Notes: generated by a model not told the origin, from the sequence alone. A DNA stretch of 64,000 bases from Gymnopilus junonius (GCA_015501075.1 JADNYJ010000084.1:62001-126000), one strand, 5' to 3'; counted from the stretch's first letter, positions 48,425-60,652 are shown. A program made the numbers and translations.

Positions 48425-50415
48425 GTCCCAATCCTGAGAATGTAGACGTGGATTTAGTTACTTACCGGGTATTGGTGCAGTACGACCAAGTAATCCAGCG
48501 CCTCGCTTTTTAAATCCCCAAGTCGAATCGGAATACGAAATAACGTCAAAGATGCCCCCCGTTCTCGAGAAAAATGAAGAAAATGAAGTACATACGTGTT
48601 CGAAGTCATTGTAACATTGTTGTGATTGAAATAAATGAATCGTGGTCGCCTATAATCAGCTGAGACAATCGCATTGTAGCTTAAAAGACATACGACAGAG
48701 TGAGATGATTCGTCGCATACTAGTGAAAACGACGCCTTCAGGGCCCACACACTAGCAGAGATCAAATGGTCAGCGGTGCCATCTTTTTTTTTTTGCTTTC
48801 ACAAGTTCGCATATGTATGCCGAGGAGATACATGGCGAAACGAATCATGATCAGTATCGATAGAAACCAGAGGATCATCGCCAGAAGTTCGAGATGGCCA
48901 AGAGCTTGTATGATACAGACAATTACAGCTGGAGTAACGTCCATCCGCATGCACATGAGCGACCTTTAGACATTGATGGCGCAGCGCGGTATGAGAGGAA
49001 TTCGAGCCGCGATAAAAAAAAGAGAGGATAGAAGAGAGGGAGAAGGCCAAGGGTCATCGCTCTTTAGCCAATCGGGTGACTAACGGAGATTTCCGAGGTT
49101 ACAAATGTTCTTCCGCTCCCTCTCCGCCATCACCATGTTATCCCACTTACCATCCACGACGTTCCTTTCCTATGCCACTAATAACTCGTATGCGGTGAGC
49201 TGGCGTCGTAAACTACTTCCTATTTGCATCATTAACACTAAGTATCTAGTTATAGGCAATTTTTCGTTGACAACAACGACTTTGCTTCATATTTGAACAG
49301 TTGAGAGCAATGTCGATATTCGAATCGTACCACAGGTTGAGATCAAGTTCTCACATTATACCTGCTATGATTCGCCACTGCGAGGGCTGTCGTCAATGGC
49401 GCCTCTGCCTATTCCGGCCCGAAGGTGATCGAGGTCGCCGTTTGTGCATGGAGCCCCTTCTACTGTCAACAACTCCTGAGTGGGCTGTGAGATTCGAGAA
49501 TACCGTGGCATAGGAAAGCCAACTTGGGGTGACTGGTGTTAACGAGGAGGAGGAAGAGTCGACGTGAGATTCCTGTACATATGGTAAGTTTATTTCGTAT
49601 TCACCTTCTCCTCTCCTCTCTTCTCTTTCTCTCTTTCTTCTCATATTCCTTTCTTTTTTATTATGTATAAGCTCGCTTCCTTCATATCCCAGAACCCTCA
49701 TTGTTCAATCAGCCCGCTACCACCAGTCCTTTTGCCTCCATTTTACATCCGTTATCATAGCCCTTACTAACCCTACGACTTCTTATTTGCAGGCTCTCCA
49801 TCAACAACGGCGACTACAAGACCTTATTAGCTGACTTCTCTTCCTCTTCCACCTCCAGGAGGGCCTCCAATATCGGGCCATCGTCTTCAGGAGTCAATGT
49901 TATCTTTTCAGATCCGAAAAAGGACGGAACAACATATTGCTGAAGTTGTTGAAGAAGCGCCTAGAGGGAGTTGCTCGGGCCTGAGGTATCCGTTGGTGAG
50001 CAGTAGAGGAGCGAGAAATTTGAATTGTAGGCTGTGGTTAATGGACACTACTTCGACTCTCAAGCCTGCCACTCTTCGCCCATGAGCCTTCACCTCTTCA
50101 CCCTTCACTTTTATCTCTACCTTTTCAGCCTTCGTCTTGTCGCCAGAAATTGAATAAACCTGCCTAAGGATCGTCTTGTAGGAAGCCTTGCAATCTAGGT
50201 CGGAATTATCTCTGATAGTTGGGAGCTCAGTGACAGGTTCTGATAATTATTTTTTTGGTTCTAACCAGTGGCTAAAACCGCACACCTGACTACGCTCCAG
50301 CCTCATCGGCGCTCAAGTACCCAGGTAAGAAATTGCGCTCGTCATCAATTCTTTAAAAAAAATTACACATTAAAATACAAAAAAAAAACATCACGAGCAC
50401 CACTTGAGTGCCTGC
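48425..50415. other. Region without a supported gene
   Basis: Contains a poly-T run (about 48783) and a long CT-rich tract (49605-49660). Weak exon-like pieces on the + strand (49.1-50.1 kb) do not join into a credible protein. Confidence 0.35.
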
Positions 50416-50417
50416 TA

Positions 50418-50683
50418 AGCATCAGGAAGTTCGCAATTTACTTGTCCGCTTTTGGTGGTTTTTCGGCTTGCGGCTGCCGTACGGCAAGTAAAAAAAAGCG
50501 AAATTCGGGTAAATCATTAGAAAGTTCCAGAAATTTCATTATAAATTTGTGAGGGGAACTGGCCATCAAAGTCGCTTTTCCGAAAAAGGGACGTAGATTG
50601 TTTAATTTTTTACTTTGCCGCTTTTTTACACTTATTTCCGCTTGTACAAGCGAAAAAAAGTAAATTGCGAAACTCCTGATGCC
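50418..50683. mobile_element. MITE with about 25-bp TIRs and TA target duplication
   Basis: The left end GCATCAGGAAGTTCGCAATT (from 50419) is mirrored by the right end, whose reverse complement reads GCATCAGGAGTTTCGCAATT. Both continue into TTACTT and GCTT-rich sequence. TA dinucleotides flank at 50416-50417 and 50684-50685. Length 266 bp, no coding capacity, AT-rich inside: a non-autonomous element of Tc1/mariner type. Confidence 0.75.
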
Positions 50684-50685
50684 TA

Positions 50686-51382
50686 TGCCACTTCCGGGAC
50701 AGATCCCGCAAGTGATCCCATTGATGTGCTAACGCATACATATTCTTGTTCATCCCCGAGGGTCTATTTAACTTTTTGAACATTATGGATACAAAAGAGG
50801 GGAGTTGTACAGTTCATAAGTGTTCTTCATATGCTAACTCTAAGAGTTCGACAGCAGGGAGGTTTGCAAAGGTATCAGCGAGTTAAGAACTCCGTGGAAA
50901 ATGGGAAAGAAGTTCCAGATTTTAACCGAGGCAATATATAAGCTAAACCCATATCCTTGCTACTAATTTTCCCGAGATGCACTGTAAATTTTTGGTTAGA
51001 AATCGGCGTAAACACACAAACAGCTTGACAAAGAATGTTGGCTCCTTTTGAAAATATTTCGACTGTAGGAGTGAGTCCCATTATTTCTGAGATTAACGTC
51101 ATGACTCATATGTGCGAATGCCCTTAAAGTTTGCTTAGAAGCACATGAACTAATTTCATCGGAAACATCGGGAAATCGTTTCCCCTGGTTCACCCGTAAT
51201 ATTCTATAAAACCCCACGATTGTGAAGAAATTTTATCTCCCAGGTTTCGGTCCTTGCATTACGGCCTTCAAGCCTTCGCCACTGCGACTGTCACGGTGCT
51301 CGCCCGATGCTACATCTGATTTTACTTGATCTTTGTGCATGATTATGGCTTCTAACGACCTCGCTGACGAGCACATATCCAC
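50686..51382. other. Spacer between two MITEs
   Basis: No gene supported; short ORFs only. Confidence 0.4.
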
Positions 51383-51620
51383 TACTGTACTAATTCATTC
51401 AATTCGGCAGGCTGTGTGACCTGTGACCCACCTGATGAAATTTTGATTTCGGCAAATTACCATATTTGGTGCGATTTTGATGGATTTGTAAGCTTTTTTG
51501 GCTTCCGAATGTGTTTTTGGGGCATTTTTGACCGATTTTTGCCGTGACCTCTGTGACTTTTCGTCAATTTGGGGAGGGCCTGTGACCCATGACCACCGAA
51601 TTGAATGAATTAGTACAGTA
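51383..51620. mobile_element. MITE with perfect 25-bp TIRs
   Basis: TACTGTACTAATTCATTCAA (51383 onward, 25 bp through TTCGG) is repeated exactly as the reverse complement at 51596-51620. The element starts and ends with TA, which is probably the target duplication. Length 238 bp; the interior has repeated CTGTGACC motifs and no ORF. The perfect TIRs indicate a recent insertion of a Tc1/mariner-like non-autonomous element. Confidence 0.8.
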
Positions 51621-51758
51621 TCCCAATGACTGGTTACATCAGGCCATGCGTCGTGGACTCTAATCGCCGCACAGGAGGGCAGAAGGATTCAGCACTCCTC
51701 GCACCATCAACTTGGAACCAGAACTTCCCTTTGACATATTCTTTTTAGATGGGAATCT

Positions 51759-51766
51759 ATTATGTG
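51759..51766. repeat. hAT target-site duplication, left
   Basis: ATTATGTG directly precedes the transposon end and recurs exactly at 55044-55051 after the other end. Confidence 0.85.
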
Positions 51767-54700
51767 CAGTGTTGTATTCTAAGGGGTTATTAACCCCAAT
51801 TTTTTTTCTTAAGTCTTAACATTTAAAAACAAAGCTTAATTAAGAGTTGTATCTAAGGGTTAATTAAGACTCTGACCAAAAATGGCAAACTATGACCAGC
51901 CCTCGAAGTCATCACCGGACCCCTCTAATTCTCCGTCATCTAGAATCCTCTCTTCATCTTCCTCCTCGTTTGCCAGCAGCTCCATCAAGCGAGCCTCCTC
52001 TGAATATGCCTGCCTTCGAAGACCTCGCCTTAATTGTTCATCAATGTCAGTCTCTTTCCTCCCTCCGAACAGCAATTCCAGGGATCTAGGCAACCACTTC
52101 GACTGCTGGCGACCATACATGGTGTTTCCGAGCTTGTCGTCATCGTCATCTGAGTCATCGCTGTGTTCCCATTCTGTTTGAACCCATTTGGCCATTTCCT
52201 TCTGCCACCCTTCACGAGACTTCACAAGTCCCGATTGCGCCTTTGATATGCCTTCCTCCTTCTCGTTGCTCAAGTTCGCCTCTTCTTCCACTAAGTCAGC
52301 ATAACGAGGTACCACTAAGAGCTTGGCTACCTTGGCGTCATCATGGTTTTTTCTCTTTGTGCATTCTTCGATAAATCCAGCCTCCTTGTGCAATGCGCGA
52401 ATGTCTGCGCCGACCTGGTGATGTGTGAGATCACGGTTATGTTGAGTTGCTTTTTATATACGCACTTTTGCCATTTTCTCAAGCCTTGGCAGCTTTAATC
52501 GGTTCCGCAGGTGTGTCTTCTTGATCTTCAAGTCCGAGAAATTGCACTCCAATCCAGCCTGATTTACTGACATACCGAGCAACAAAAGAGCGAGGTCGGC
52601 AAGCTCATAGATGGACGGCATTGAAAGAAATGCTTTCCAGATGGCAATAGGATCGTTTCCCTGTGGTTCTACCTCATGAGTACTGGAGCTTCTGAACCAC
52701 TGTGACAAAAACTTACATGAACACTCTGGAAGCCCTTTTTGTTTTTTTCCCAGTCCTCGAATGGACCTTTCGAGCTCAGGTAACTCAGAAATGATTCCGA
52801 GACCTCTTTTTCTTTAAGCACTTGTGTTTTCTTATATTCTTCTTCTTCTTATTGGAACGCGGGACTTTGGGAGGACGAGAATGGACACAGTGATAGATCT
52901 CGAAAATTAAAACTGTCAAGGTGTAACCACGACGAGTATATCAAGACAACACTTACCTGTAATAGAACTGTGTTTAATGTAAACGGACTGACTGCTGCCT
53001 TATTGCCAAAGCATGAAACACCTTCGAAAGGGTTGAGTACAAGGGCAAGGATAAACATAGGCTGGTCGAGAGCCTTCCAACATTTCTTGACCCTCTTCGT
53101 CATGCCAGCTGCAATGGAGGGGTTTGAATGCTTCTGAAAGTAGAGGAAGATACCTGCGAATGTCAAAAGCGCCTGATCTGGATGAAGTGCATCCATCTGA
53201 TTCAAGTTGATACCAAGACAAATAGGCTCAAGATCATCAACAACAGCCTTGAGGCGACACCAAAACCCTCCATCATCGATGAGATCACATTGGTTCATTG
53301 CTTCGTCTTCAAGCTTCTGCTTTTTCTGATGATTTTTTTTCCGCCCCAACTTGTGCAGAAATGATATCATCTCGGCATGAGATTACAGCCCGACGTAGTG
53401 CATCCTTCAAGTCGCAAAGGCGATCAAAGGCAACGAAATGTGTCGTCCAATGAGTCAGGTTAGCAACAAGGTATGCCAGAACCTTTCCAGGTGGGATCGA
53501 GATTTCTGCCTGTGTATCATTGAATATTGACTGAACCTTGCCGTGATTGAGTATCCAGCCAATCAGGCCTGTTGCCTCTTCTGCAGTTTCTGTGGCCTCG
53601 GCATTCTCAATGAAATATTCACTGAGAATAAGTTGAAACTAATAGATTGCATTGATTTGAGTGAATTCTGAATATGGCACATTACTCTCACCTGATGCGC
53701 ACAACACGGTGGGCCAAACAACCAAGGCCGCTTTATCACAAGGTCCTTTCTTCCACGTTGACTCCCACCATCATTGTCGCAGCAGAAGGCAACGACTTTC
53801 ACCCCATATATATCCTCAGCTTTGTCAATCATACCTTCAAATGCTAGACACATTGATGCACCGTCTTTCTTATGTGCCATTGCAAGGATTAGGTCGATGA
53901 GATAGGTCTGCCAGTACAAACAATAAGCCATAACTTACAGTGAGTCACGAAGAAGCTGCTTACCTTTCCACTAACAGATATATTCACACCATTTATAGAG
54001 TCCCTAGATTCGTCTTTCCACCCATCCGATGCCAGGACCACATATTCACCCCGCAAAACCTGCTTCAAGCGCTGCATGACTGCGGCATCTGCATTGTCGA
54101 GAAGCCTACCAGACAACTGCTGGCAGTTGGGCATAGCTTCATCCACGGTAGCTCGAAAAAGCAAGAATAGCTTTATGATTTCCGGATCGTCAACCCATCG
54201 GAAAGGCAGGTTCACAGAGATGGTTGCACGAAGGAATTGCTTGCTGACGATCTTCTGCTGTTCCTCAGTAAATGGGACATTGATTCCACGGAAGACCTTG
54301 AGCTGAGTTTGCTTCAGGGATGCCTTGACCTTTGTGAGTAGCTTCCTTTTTGCTGGTTTCCATCCACTTTCATCATCGCTTTCACTCCCAGAAACCTCTC
54401 ACTCTCGTTTTTCCTTGCCCTTTGGGTCCTTGGCTTTCCTTGCAGTCTTACGTGCCTCTGAAGATGTGTTTGGGCATGGTTTACTGCCGTTTTTTCCAAG
54501 AATATGTGCAATCATGGAGGAGCTGACACCAAGTACACCACCGACATCCCTGTTGCATGCTTATTGAGCATTAGCGAGGCCTCAAGCATAAGTAAGTGAT
54601 ATATATACCTTCAATAACCCAGGACTGAGATGATAGCTTAGGTTTCCCGTCATCATCAAGCTCTATCTCATCTCCGACAGGCCGTTCCTTTTCAATACAA

Positions 54701-55043
54701 CCACGGCAGTGTGCACGACTGTGGGATCCATTCTGTTTTCTGCCCATGAGGAAGTGACCCCAGATAGGTGCTTTAGGAGGAGGCATCCATCGTGTAGAAG
54801 TTAGAACTAAGTCGGCATCGTTTGGAGTCTCCAAGTACTAGCCTAGTTGTCCCGGTGGCCACCTGACTCAGTCTGAGCCCTGTGCCGGTTACTCATTAGT
54901 CCGTACAATTTGAAATTTCGGGCCACATATTCTTAAGGCCTTAATTAAGACTTAGAGACGTCCTTGATTGATATTAACCCTTAGTCTTAAGATGTAATTA
55001 AGGCTTAAAGGTTATTAATACTTAAGGGTTAGGTACAACACTG
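51767..55043 (-). mobile_element. hAT DNA transposon, 3277 bp, full length
   Basis: The ends are CAGTGTTGTA (left) and its exact complement TACAACACTG (right), flanked by a perfect 8-bp duplication, as expected for hAT elements. Subterminal regions are crowded with TTAATTAA, CTTAATTAAG and CTTAAG palindromes, likely transposase binding sites. The interior encodes one BED-finger/hAT transposase on the reverse strand. Confidence 0.9.
51890..54786 (-). pseudogene. hAT transposase (BED finger, dimerisation domain), damaged
   Basis: The protein cuts and pastes hAT elements. Starting near the ATG at 54786, it shows a BED-type zinc finger (WGHFLMGRK...HCRGCI), then DVGGVLGVSSSMIAHILGKN, LLFRATVDEAMPNCQQLSGR, and SDGWKDESRDSINGVN, the first catalytic Asp region. 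Next come FCCDNDGGSQ and the C-terminal hAT dimerisation motif (NQAGLECNFSDLKIKKT), then an acidic tail ending at 51890. Most exons splice in frame. Two lesions break it: an in-frame TGA near 54406 (KRE-stop-EVSG) and a frameshift in an A8 run near 53333. A third shift near 52745 is possible. The element is therefore probably not autonomous now, despite its intact ends. Confidence 0.8.
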
Positions 55044-55051
55044 ATTATGTG
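55044..55051. repeat. hAT target-site duplication, right
   Basis: ATTATGTG, identical to the left copy at 51759-51766. Confidence 0.85.
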
Positions 55052-55113
55052 GCTCCACTCTTAGGACCGACCTGTCCATCCACACCTGCCGTAATCATAA
55101 TAATTGTTGACTT

Positions 55114-56461
55114 ATGAACTCTCAGGCTATTGGCCCCCTCCTTGGGGGCTTTCTGACTGTGGTCAGGGGTTGGCGAGCCATTTTCTGGTTCATTTCGATT
55201 TTTGGCAGTTCCATTTTCATTGCATTTATCTTTCTGTTCAAGGATGCATTCATGAAGGAATGTAGTTCAACATACCAAAGTGTTCTCAAACAGCATATCC
55301 AAAACGCACCTGAACCTCCTTCTCAAGATGCTGACGCATCAATCACAGCTGACAAGTCGAATGCAGTCGTGGACGTAGAGAAGAACGTTGAAGTTGAAAC
55401 TGTGGACCTCTCTCAGGTTGAAGCTACTGCCAATTTATCCATAACTGATGTCAATCCAATCAAGCCTTTAAGACTAATTCTTCGTCGAAAGAATAACTTA
55501 CTCGTACTTGTGATCTCTGGTATCTCGACTTTTATCCTAGATTTAATTTCCGTGTACTCAAGGCATTCCAGGCATTTCATTTGCATATGCCTTCGTGATT
55601 GCCTACGCCACAGCGCAAACACTCGAAACAACCTATAATTACAGTCCCCTCAAAATCGGCCTCGTCACTCTTTCATTCGGATTGGTATGACCTTATCCAC
55701 GTCTTTTTGATTATTACCTTCATTTCCTATGATCAGGTTGTGCATTTGGTAGCGTTTTGGGCGGCTGGTGGTCTGACCATGAACTTGCACAGCTGAAAGC
55801 TGAGAATGGCGGTTTGAGCTACTCTGAGGTGAATATAAATGACGCGTTCTAGACCTTGACAAGGTATTCTGATGAGGCTGCCATTTAGATGAGACTGAAA
55901 GTACTAAATTGCAAATTGGGGATTTTCTTTCTTCCTCCTTTCGTCCTCAGTTATGGATGGCTTTGTCAGGAGAAAGTTCATATCTCTGCAGTCTGCATAT
56001 TTTTATTCTTCAGGGGCTTTTTCTCTATGTGCGTTTTTTCATCCTCGAGGGCTCGTTTTTAATCTCACCCTGTCTTCAGTTGGATGTATGCTATTAAGTA
56101 CGTTAGTGTACCTTATAGACTGAATACTGGAAGATTGTCAGCTGCAGCCGCTACAAATAGCGCCTTCCGAGGAAGTTCACTTGTATTGCTACAGAAATTG
56201 TTGTTCCTATCCAAGTAGGCGTTTCTTTTTTATTTGGAGGTAATTTACTGATAAGTTATCTAGGACGGTCTGGGAGATGGTAATGTTATCGAATGGATAA
56301 CTGGAAATACTCACCTATTCTGTTCTAGTTGGCTATATACAATTATAGCTGCGATATGGGCTCTTACTAGTGCCGGAATGATCCTACTTAATCACCGAGG
56401 AGCACAGTGGAGACAGGCTGCTGAGCTGCATGAGAAACAGAAGGCCGCACCTTTTCACTAG
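55114..56461 (+). pseudogene. MFS multidrug transporter (TPO/DHA1-like), 3' part, decayed
   Basis: The piece begins at the helix-5 motif (AIGPLLGGFLTVVRGWRAIF), continues through the central loop (VNPIKPLRLILRRKNNLLVL) and helices 7-8 (GISFAYAFVIAYATAQTLET, LVTLSFGLGCAFGSVLGG), and then FFLPPFVLSYGWLC. A last helix precedes the stop at 56461. Helices 1-4 are absent upstream. An SAAAATNSAFRGSS stretch near 56155 runs into a frameshift (the continuation IATEIVVP is in another frame), and a stop interrupts FFSMCVFSSSRARF near 56060. The hAT element sits 60 bp upstream, so its insertion may have separated the gene from its 5' half, but no 5' half is recognisable left of it. Confidence 0.75.
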
Positions 56462-58940
56462 AGCTTCCTCTACATCAATAGGTTTCGTCAGTCAATGTTT
56501 CAATCGCAAAGGAAGGTTAATACTCAACCATTGGGGAGAAAGCAGAAAGGACAGTCCTTTAGATCGATCGCAGTTTCAGTACTTGAGTACTTTCAAGGGT
56601 GTCAGTGTTGCGGAATTTATTTTGAGCTTGGACTTGAACAAAGAGTGAAACGAAAGGAAGACATAATTGGCATAAGGAGATTAGCCAAAATGCATTGACG
56701 TATCCCGGAATTGCACAGTAAAAGATTATTGGTACAACATGAATCAATTCCATTTAAAGAAGATGAAGGCGAGCACTTCTGACGCTGCTCAACACAGTCA
56801 ATAGGTCAATAATGGAGGTCGAGTAATGAAATAGTCATCCTACGCACGATACATTAGATAACATGACTTCCCAAAGAAATAGGAACACACGATATCCCTT
56901 TATCATTATCCCATTCGACTTCCAAGACTACATAACATAGAATGCACAACACGAATTATGAAGTTGGTGTCCCATCTGAACTTTCGACCATGGGCGAAAA
57001 GTTGTCAAAGCTGGAGAGCAGATCAGCTCAAATCTCGATCATAAACAGAGTGGACGTGTCGTACTTAGTCGACCTCAGTCATGAACTCCCTATCTATCAC
57101 CCTGCCGTTCTCTGTGCACGTACAAGTGGTAATTGGCACTGGCGTCCTCATTCGCCCTTCCAATCCAGTCATTACCACACCGCCATCTTCAAGTTGCCTC
57201 CTCCAAAGGTCGTTGTAGCTTGTTCGAGATCAACTTAAGGCCTGGGCAGTCGGGAGTAGAGGCCTGCATGTTCGACCTGCTACAATGCATTTCTAGCTTG
57301 AGAATTCCTCATCGACAAGGCACCAGAGTTCCAGTGACAGAAAATAGCTTGCGCATGCCGCATTGCCGCTTGGACTGCGCCTCCGGTTATCTTCCTCCTC
57401 GAAGTTGTACAGTCGCGGGCCACGACAGTGGAGGTGGTTGCACTGGTGTATGGGCGGCAAAAGGAGCGGTAGGAGCGAGGATGGGACGAGGCCTCAAAGG
57501 CCTGAATGAGATGGATGGTGCGGGAGGCTTAGCTTGAGAACCAACTCGCATTGATTACCACGCCCTTTTGCTACAAGCTCGTTGATGCACTCTCAACCGA
57601 GCAATCTATCGCCGCGCCGCAATCTACGGAATCTTTGCGCGCTTCCAAGTGGCAATGGGTATCCACAGATCGGCCCCACTTTCTGCGGTACATTCTCCCC
57701 AAACGAGGCTGGCGGTTCTGAGATCGCTTCGCGTGTCGGTGTGCCTGGAGATGAAGACTCTGGAGGCGAATAAGTTTCCTCCTATTCCTTGTGGCTTGTG
57801 AGCGGAAGGAGAAGGAGTAGGTGGTAGGCGACGGAAGTCCATTCGAAGGGAGACAAGGACTGGGTGGAGGAGCAGTGGGACGGGGAAGTCGACAACGTCT
57901 GTGGAATGTCATCGAGCTACTTTCAGGGCTAACTGCTATCAGCGCCGCTCTTGGTTGATTCTTGGCAACGGCATGCTCAGGGAGCGCCGTCACGTCAGCC
58001 GTACGTCAATACGCTCACCTTGCCCCATAAGCTGCCTCTTCCTTTTCTTGCCCGTCGGGTCCTCCCCCATATCCCCATCCCTTTGAATCGGGTCATCTCG
58101 CTGCCGCCGCCTCCTCCCCTACACATTCCAATGCGGCCACTCTCACCACTGCGGTTCTCCCAATTGCCCGCCGTACAACCATGCAACACCCAGGAAGAAG
58201 ATCGCCTGCGCAGTCCATTCCTGTTACTTGAAAGAGAGAATTCGGAAGTAGTGAATGAGTTATCAGCCCTGGAAGTCAAGTGCATGGGAGCTCAGGGCTC
58301 CTGCCTCCGTTGCAGACTTACCGTCTAGCTATGACTCGTCGTCGGGCTCGATATCATTATCCGCCACTGCCCATCCCGGCCAAGGCGGACGTTATGGTGG
58401 AGGGTGGGTGTGGCGGCGGTATGGGATGGATGGATGAGGGTGCTGGTGCAAGTCGTTGAATGTAGAAAACGGCAGGTGTCAGTTGGGAAAATTCGCGACT
58501 GGGTGTGGCACGTCTGTTCCTTTTCATGATTATGACATGAACTAATCTTCATCTATCTTCCTTCCAGCTTTAAGGTACTTTACCTTGAGGCGAAGGTACG
58601 ATGACGCCTCTAACATTGTGGATTCTACTGTCTTCCTGTGCTTTTAACATCGGCGGTACTTGACGTATAATAGTGATGTGAATAATGTGTGATTCTCTTT
58701 TCTTTGAATCTCGTGTTGTCTAATGTATTCATCCTCCGCAGGGTAACTGCTTGACTTTATTTGAATCGTCCTGGCTGTTATTCACTTCCGTAGCGCCAAT
58801 TTGCCCATGATGCTTTGGGATTCCTTGACATCGGTATGTCATGTCATAATCGCATCCAACACCGTACGAAATACTCACCTCCATCTCTTTTAGCAGTTCG
58901 GATATATCCTTACTATGAACATGAATCCAAGAAAGCAGCT
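56462..58940. other. Region without a supported gene
   Basis: The part at 57.2-58.5 kb is GC-rich with Pro/Ser/Arg-rich open stretches on both strands (for example 57571-57993, -). The style resembles the modules at 43-46 kb, but I could not align them or build exons. Confidence 0.3.
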
Positions 58941-58943
58941 TCC

Positions 58944-60420
58944 TCAGCTGACATGGGCCGTCCCCTGACCAAATAAACCTTTCCTCTTTCCATATTTTTT
59001 TTCATGCACGCTACTATGCTCTCTCTTCCCCCGTGAGGCCCGTATTACACAAATCAGCAGTGCCGCTGTTACGTTCGCGTTCTTTCGCACATAGCATGCC
59101 CTTCGAAGGTTGAGGTTATATGAGTCACTTTTCGCCAGGACAGAGGTGAAGGAAAGACCGAGGAATGGTACGAATAAATTCAACCCTGCCTTGCCTCCCG
59201 CAGAGAATTGAAGGATTATCATCTTATATATAGCGCTTTGTCTCCCTCCGTTGTCTCCTTCAAGAATCGCGACGTCTTGGAAGAACTGTAGTCTATATTT
59301 AATATAGCAGGATTCAATATTTTGTTTTTACAAATTTCCTTTGCGGACACCTCGTTCTGTACCTTATGACTGGAATACTATTCGCCTTCAACAGAATGCG
59401 TCCGACAAAAACAACAATAAAGACAACATACCTGCATGTGACGTTCACTGATAACGCTGAAAGGATGTTTCGAAAGGGGCATTGCTCTAAGATGAAACCA
59501 AGTTGAAGGGGGGAAAAATCGAAAAATAAAGAATTACATACATTGGTCGAAGTCCCGCAGAGGAAGACCTGGTCACCAAGCGCATGAGCTCCCTTTCGCC
59601 GTCTTCGTCGCATCCATCTTCAAAAGTGTCAAAATGTCACTTGTTGCGGCCAAACACAATGCTAAGCTTCAAACCAGGTAAACCGACAAGTATAAGGCGG
59701 AGAGAGCGACAGAGTATCATACCTAAGTAGCGACGTTCATGGAGCCGGCACCGAACGCAAATAGGCCTGGACAAAAAACTGCGTAAAATGAAAGAAAGTT
59801 ATAATCAACTTCTACTGAGAAGAGGAGCGCTGGGAGAGACATACCGAGAATTGCGCAGCCTAATTAACTAGGATCGAGTAGCTCAAACCGGAGCTGAAGG
59901 CAACTGAGGTTCAAATATTCACTCTTGAGGGAAAAATTCCTTCAACGAGGATGGAGATTAGCATACGTGGTGGTGGCAGTCAGCAAGACACAATGGTGTG
60001 GTGATGATAGGAATTTCGGAGGAGTCACATCAGAGCTATGATAAGAATGTGCGTCAATGGCTCCGTACGGCCTTACACGTGAAGTAAGGGTAGAAACGTA
60101 CAAGAACCACCCCCCGACCATCTTGACGTGAAAAATCTTTCGTACTGCCATCCGCGGACTACGACAGAACGAAATGTGGCGCCAGCGTGCCGAAGGTTGT
60201 CAGATAGCGCAGATTGACAAGCCATAAGAGAACTGTAGTTCCACTGGAGCCTGGAATCGGAAGTCAGCTGCGAAAGGGAAGATTGAATGAGCCTAAACAC
60301 GAACATACTATACTCAAGGGCACGATTCAGCCTCCTACTTTCTTCAAAGAGTTTATTAGGAAGGATAGGAGGAGATGAGGGGACGGTGTCCACGAAATAC
60401 GGGTGATCGCTCAGTGACAT
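58944..60420 (-). CDS. Possible multi-exon gene ending at the LTR, uncertain
   Basis: An ATG at 60420 opens MSLSDHPYFVDTVPSSPPIL and continues NKLFEESRRLNRALE up to a GTATGT donor. After a CAG acceptor it reads LTSDSRLQWNYSSLMACQSA. Later hydrophobic pieces (AVFCPGLFAFGAGSMNVAT near 59750; KAGLNLFVPFLGLSFTSVLA near 59180) could be further exons. I do not recognise the protein and cannot complete the chain. The retrotransposon LTR begins only 3 bp upstream of the ATG, so the true 5' end may have been cut off. Confidence 0.3.
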
Positions 60421-60423
60421 GGA

Positions 60424-60650
60424 TGTTGTGGAAGAAGAGCGGACCTGGTTGTGTCGTGCCTGTCTGTCAGAAAACGACCTTCCTGATCACCTTATCTTAT
60501 CTTTCTATTATCTCTTTCCTCTTTATAGAACTATGTCTTACCCTCATAGTATATATATTCTCCATATTCCATAGATAGATCTCCAGTCTTGCGCTGGTCT
60601 ATTCACCGCTTATCTACCATTTTCAGCCTTTTCCTTGCGCGACGCTGACA
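60424..60650 (+). repeat. Probable 5' LTR of a Ty3/gypsy element
   Basis: The proposed LTR runs from TGTTGTGG to GCTGACA (227 bp, TG...CA ends). It contains a TATATATAT box at 60550-60558 and, 27 bp after it, a predicted transcript start. The 3' LTR is outside the window, so the boundaries are inferred. Confidence 0.55.
60550..60558 (+). promoter_or_regulatory. TATA box of the retrotransposon promoter
   Basis: TATATATAT within the LTR, about 30 bp upstream of the predicted 5' end of the RNA (near 60584). Confidence 0.5.
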
Positions 60651-60652
60651 TT

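Noticed and set aside
49100..50085. Chain of small + strand exon-like pieces
   Set aside because: Pieces join only with arbitrary junctions and give no recognisable protein.
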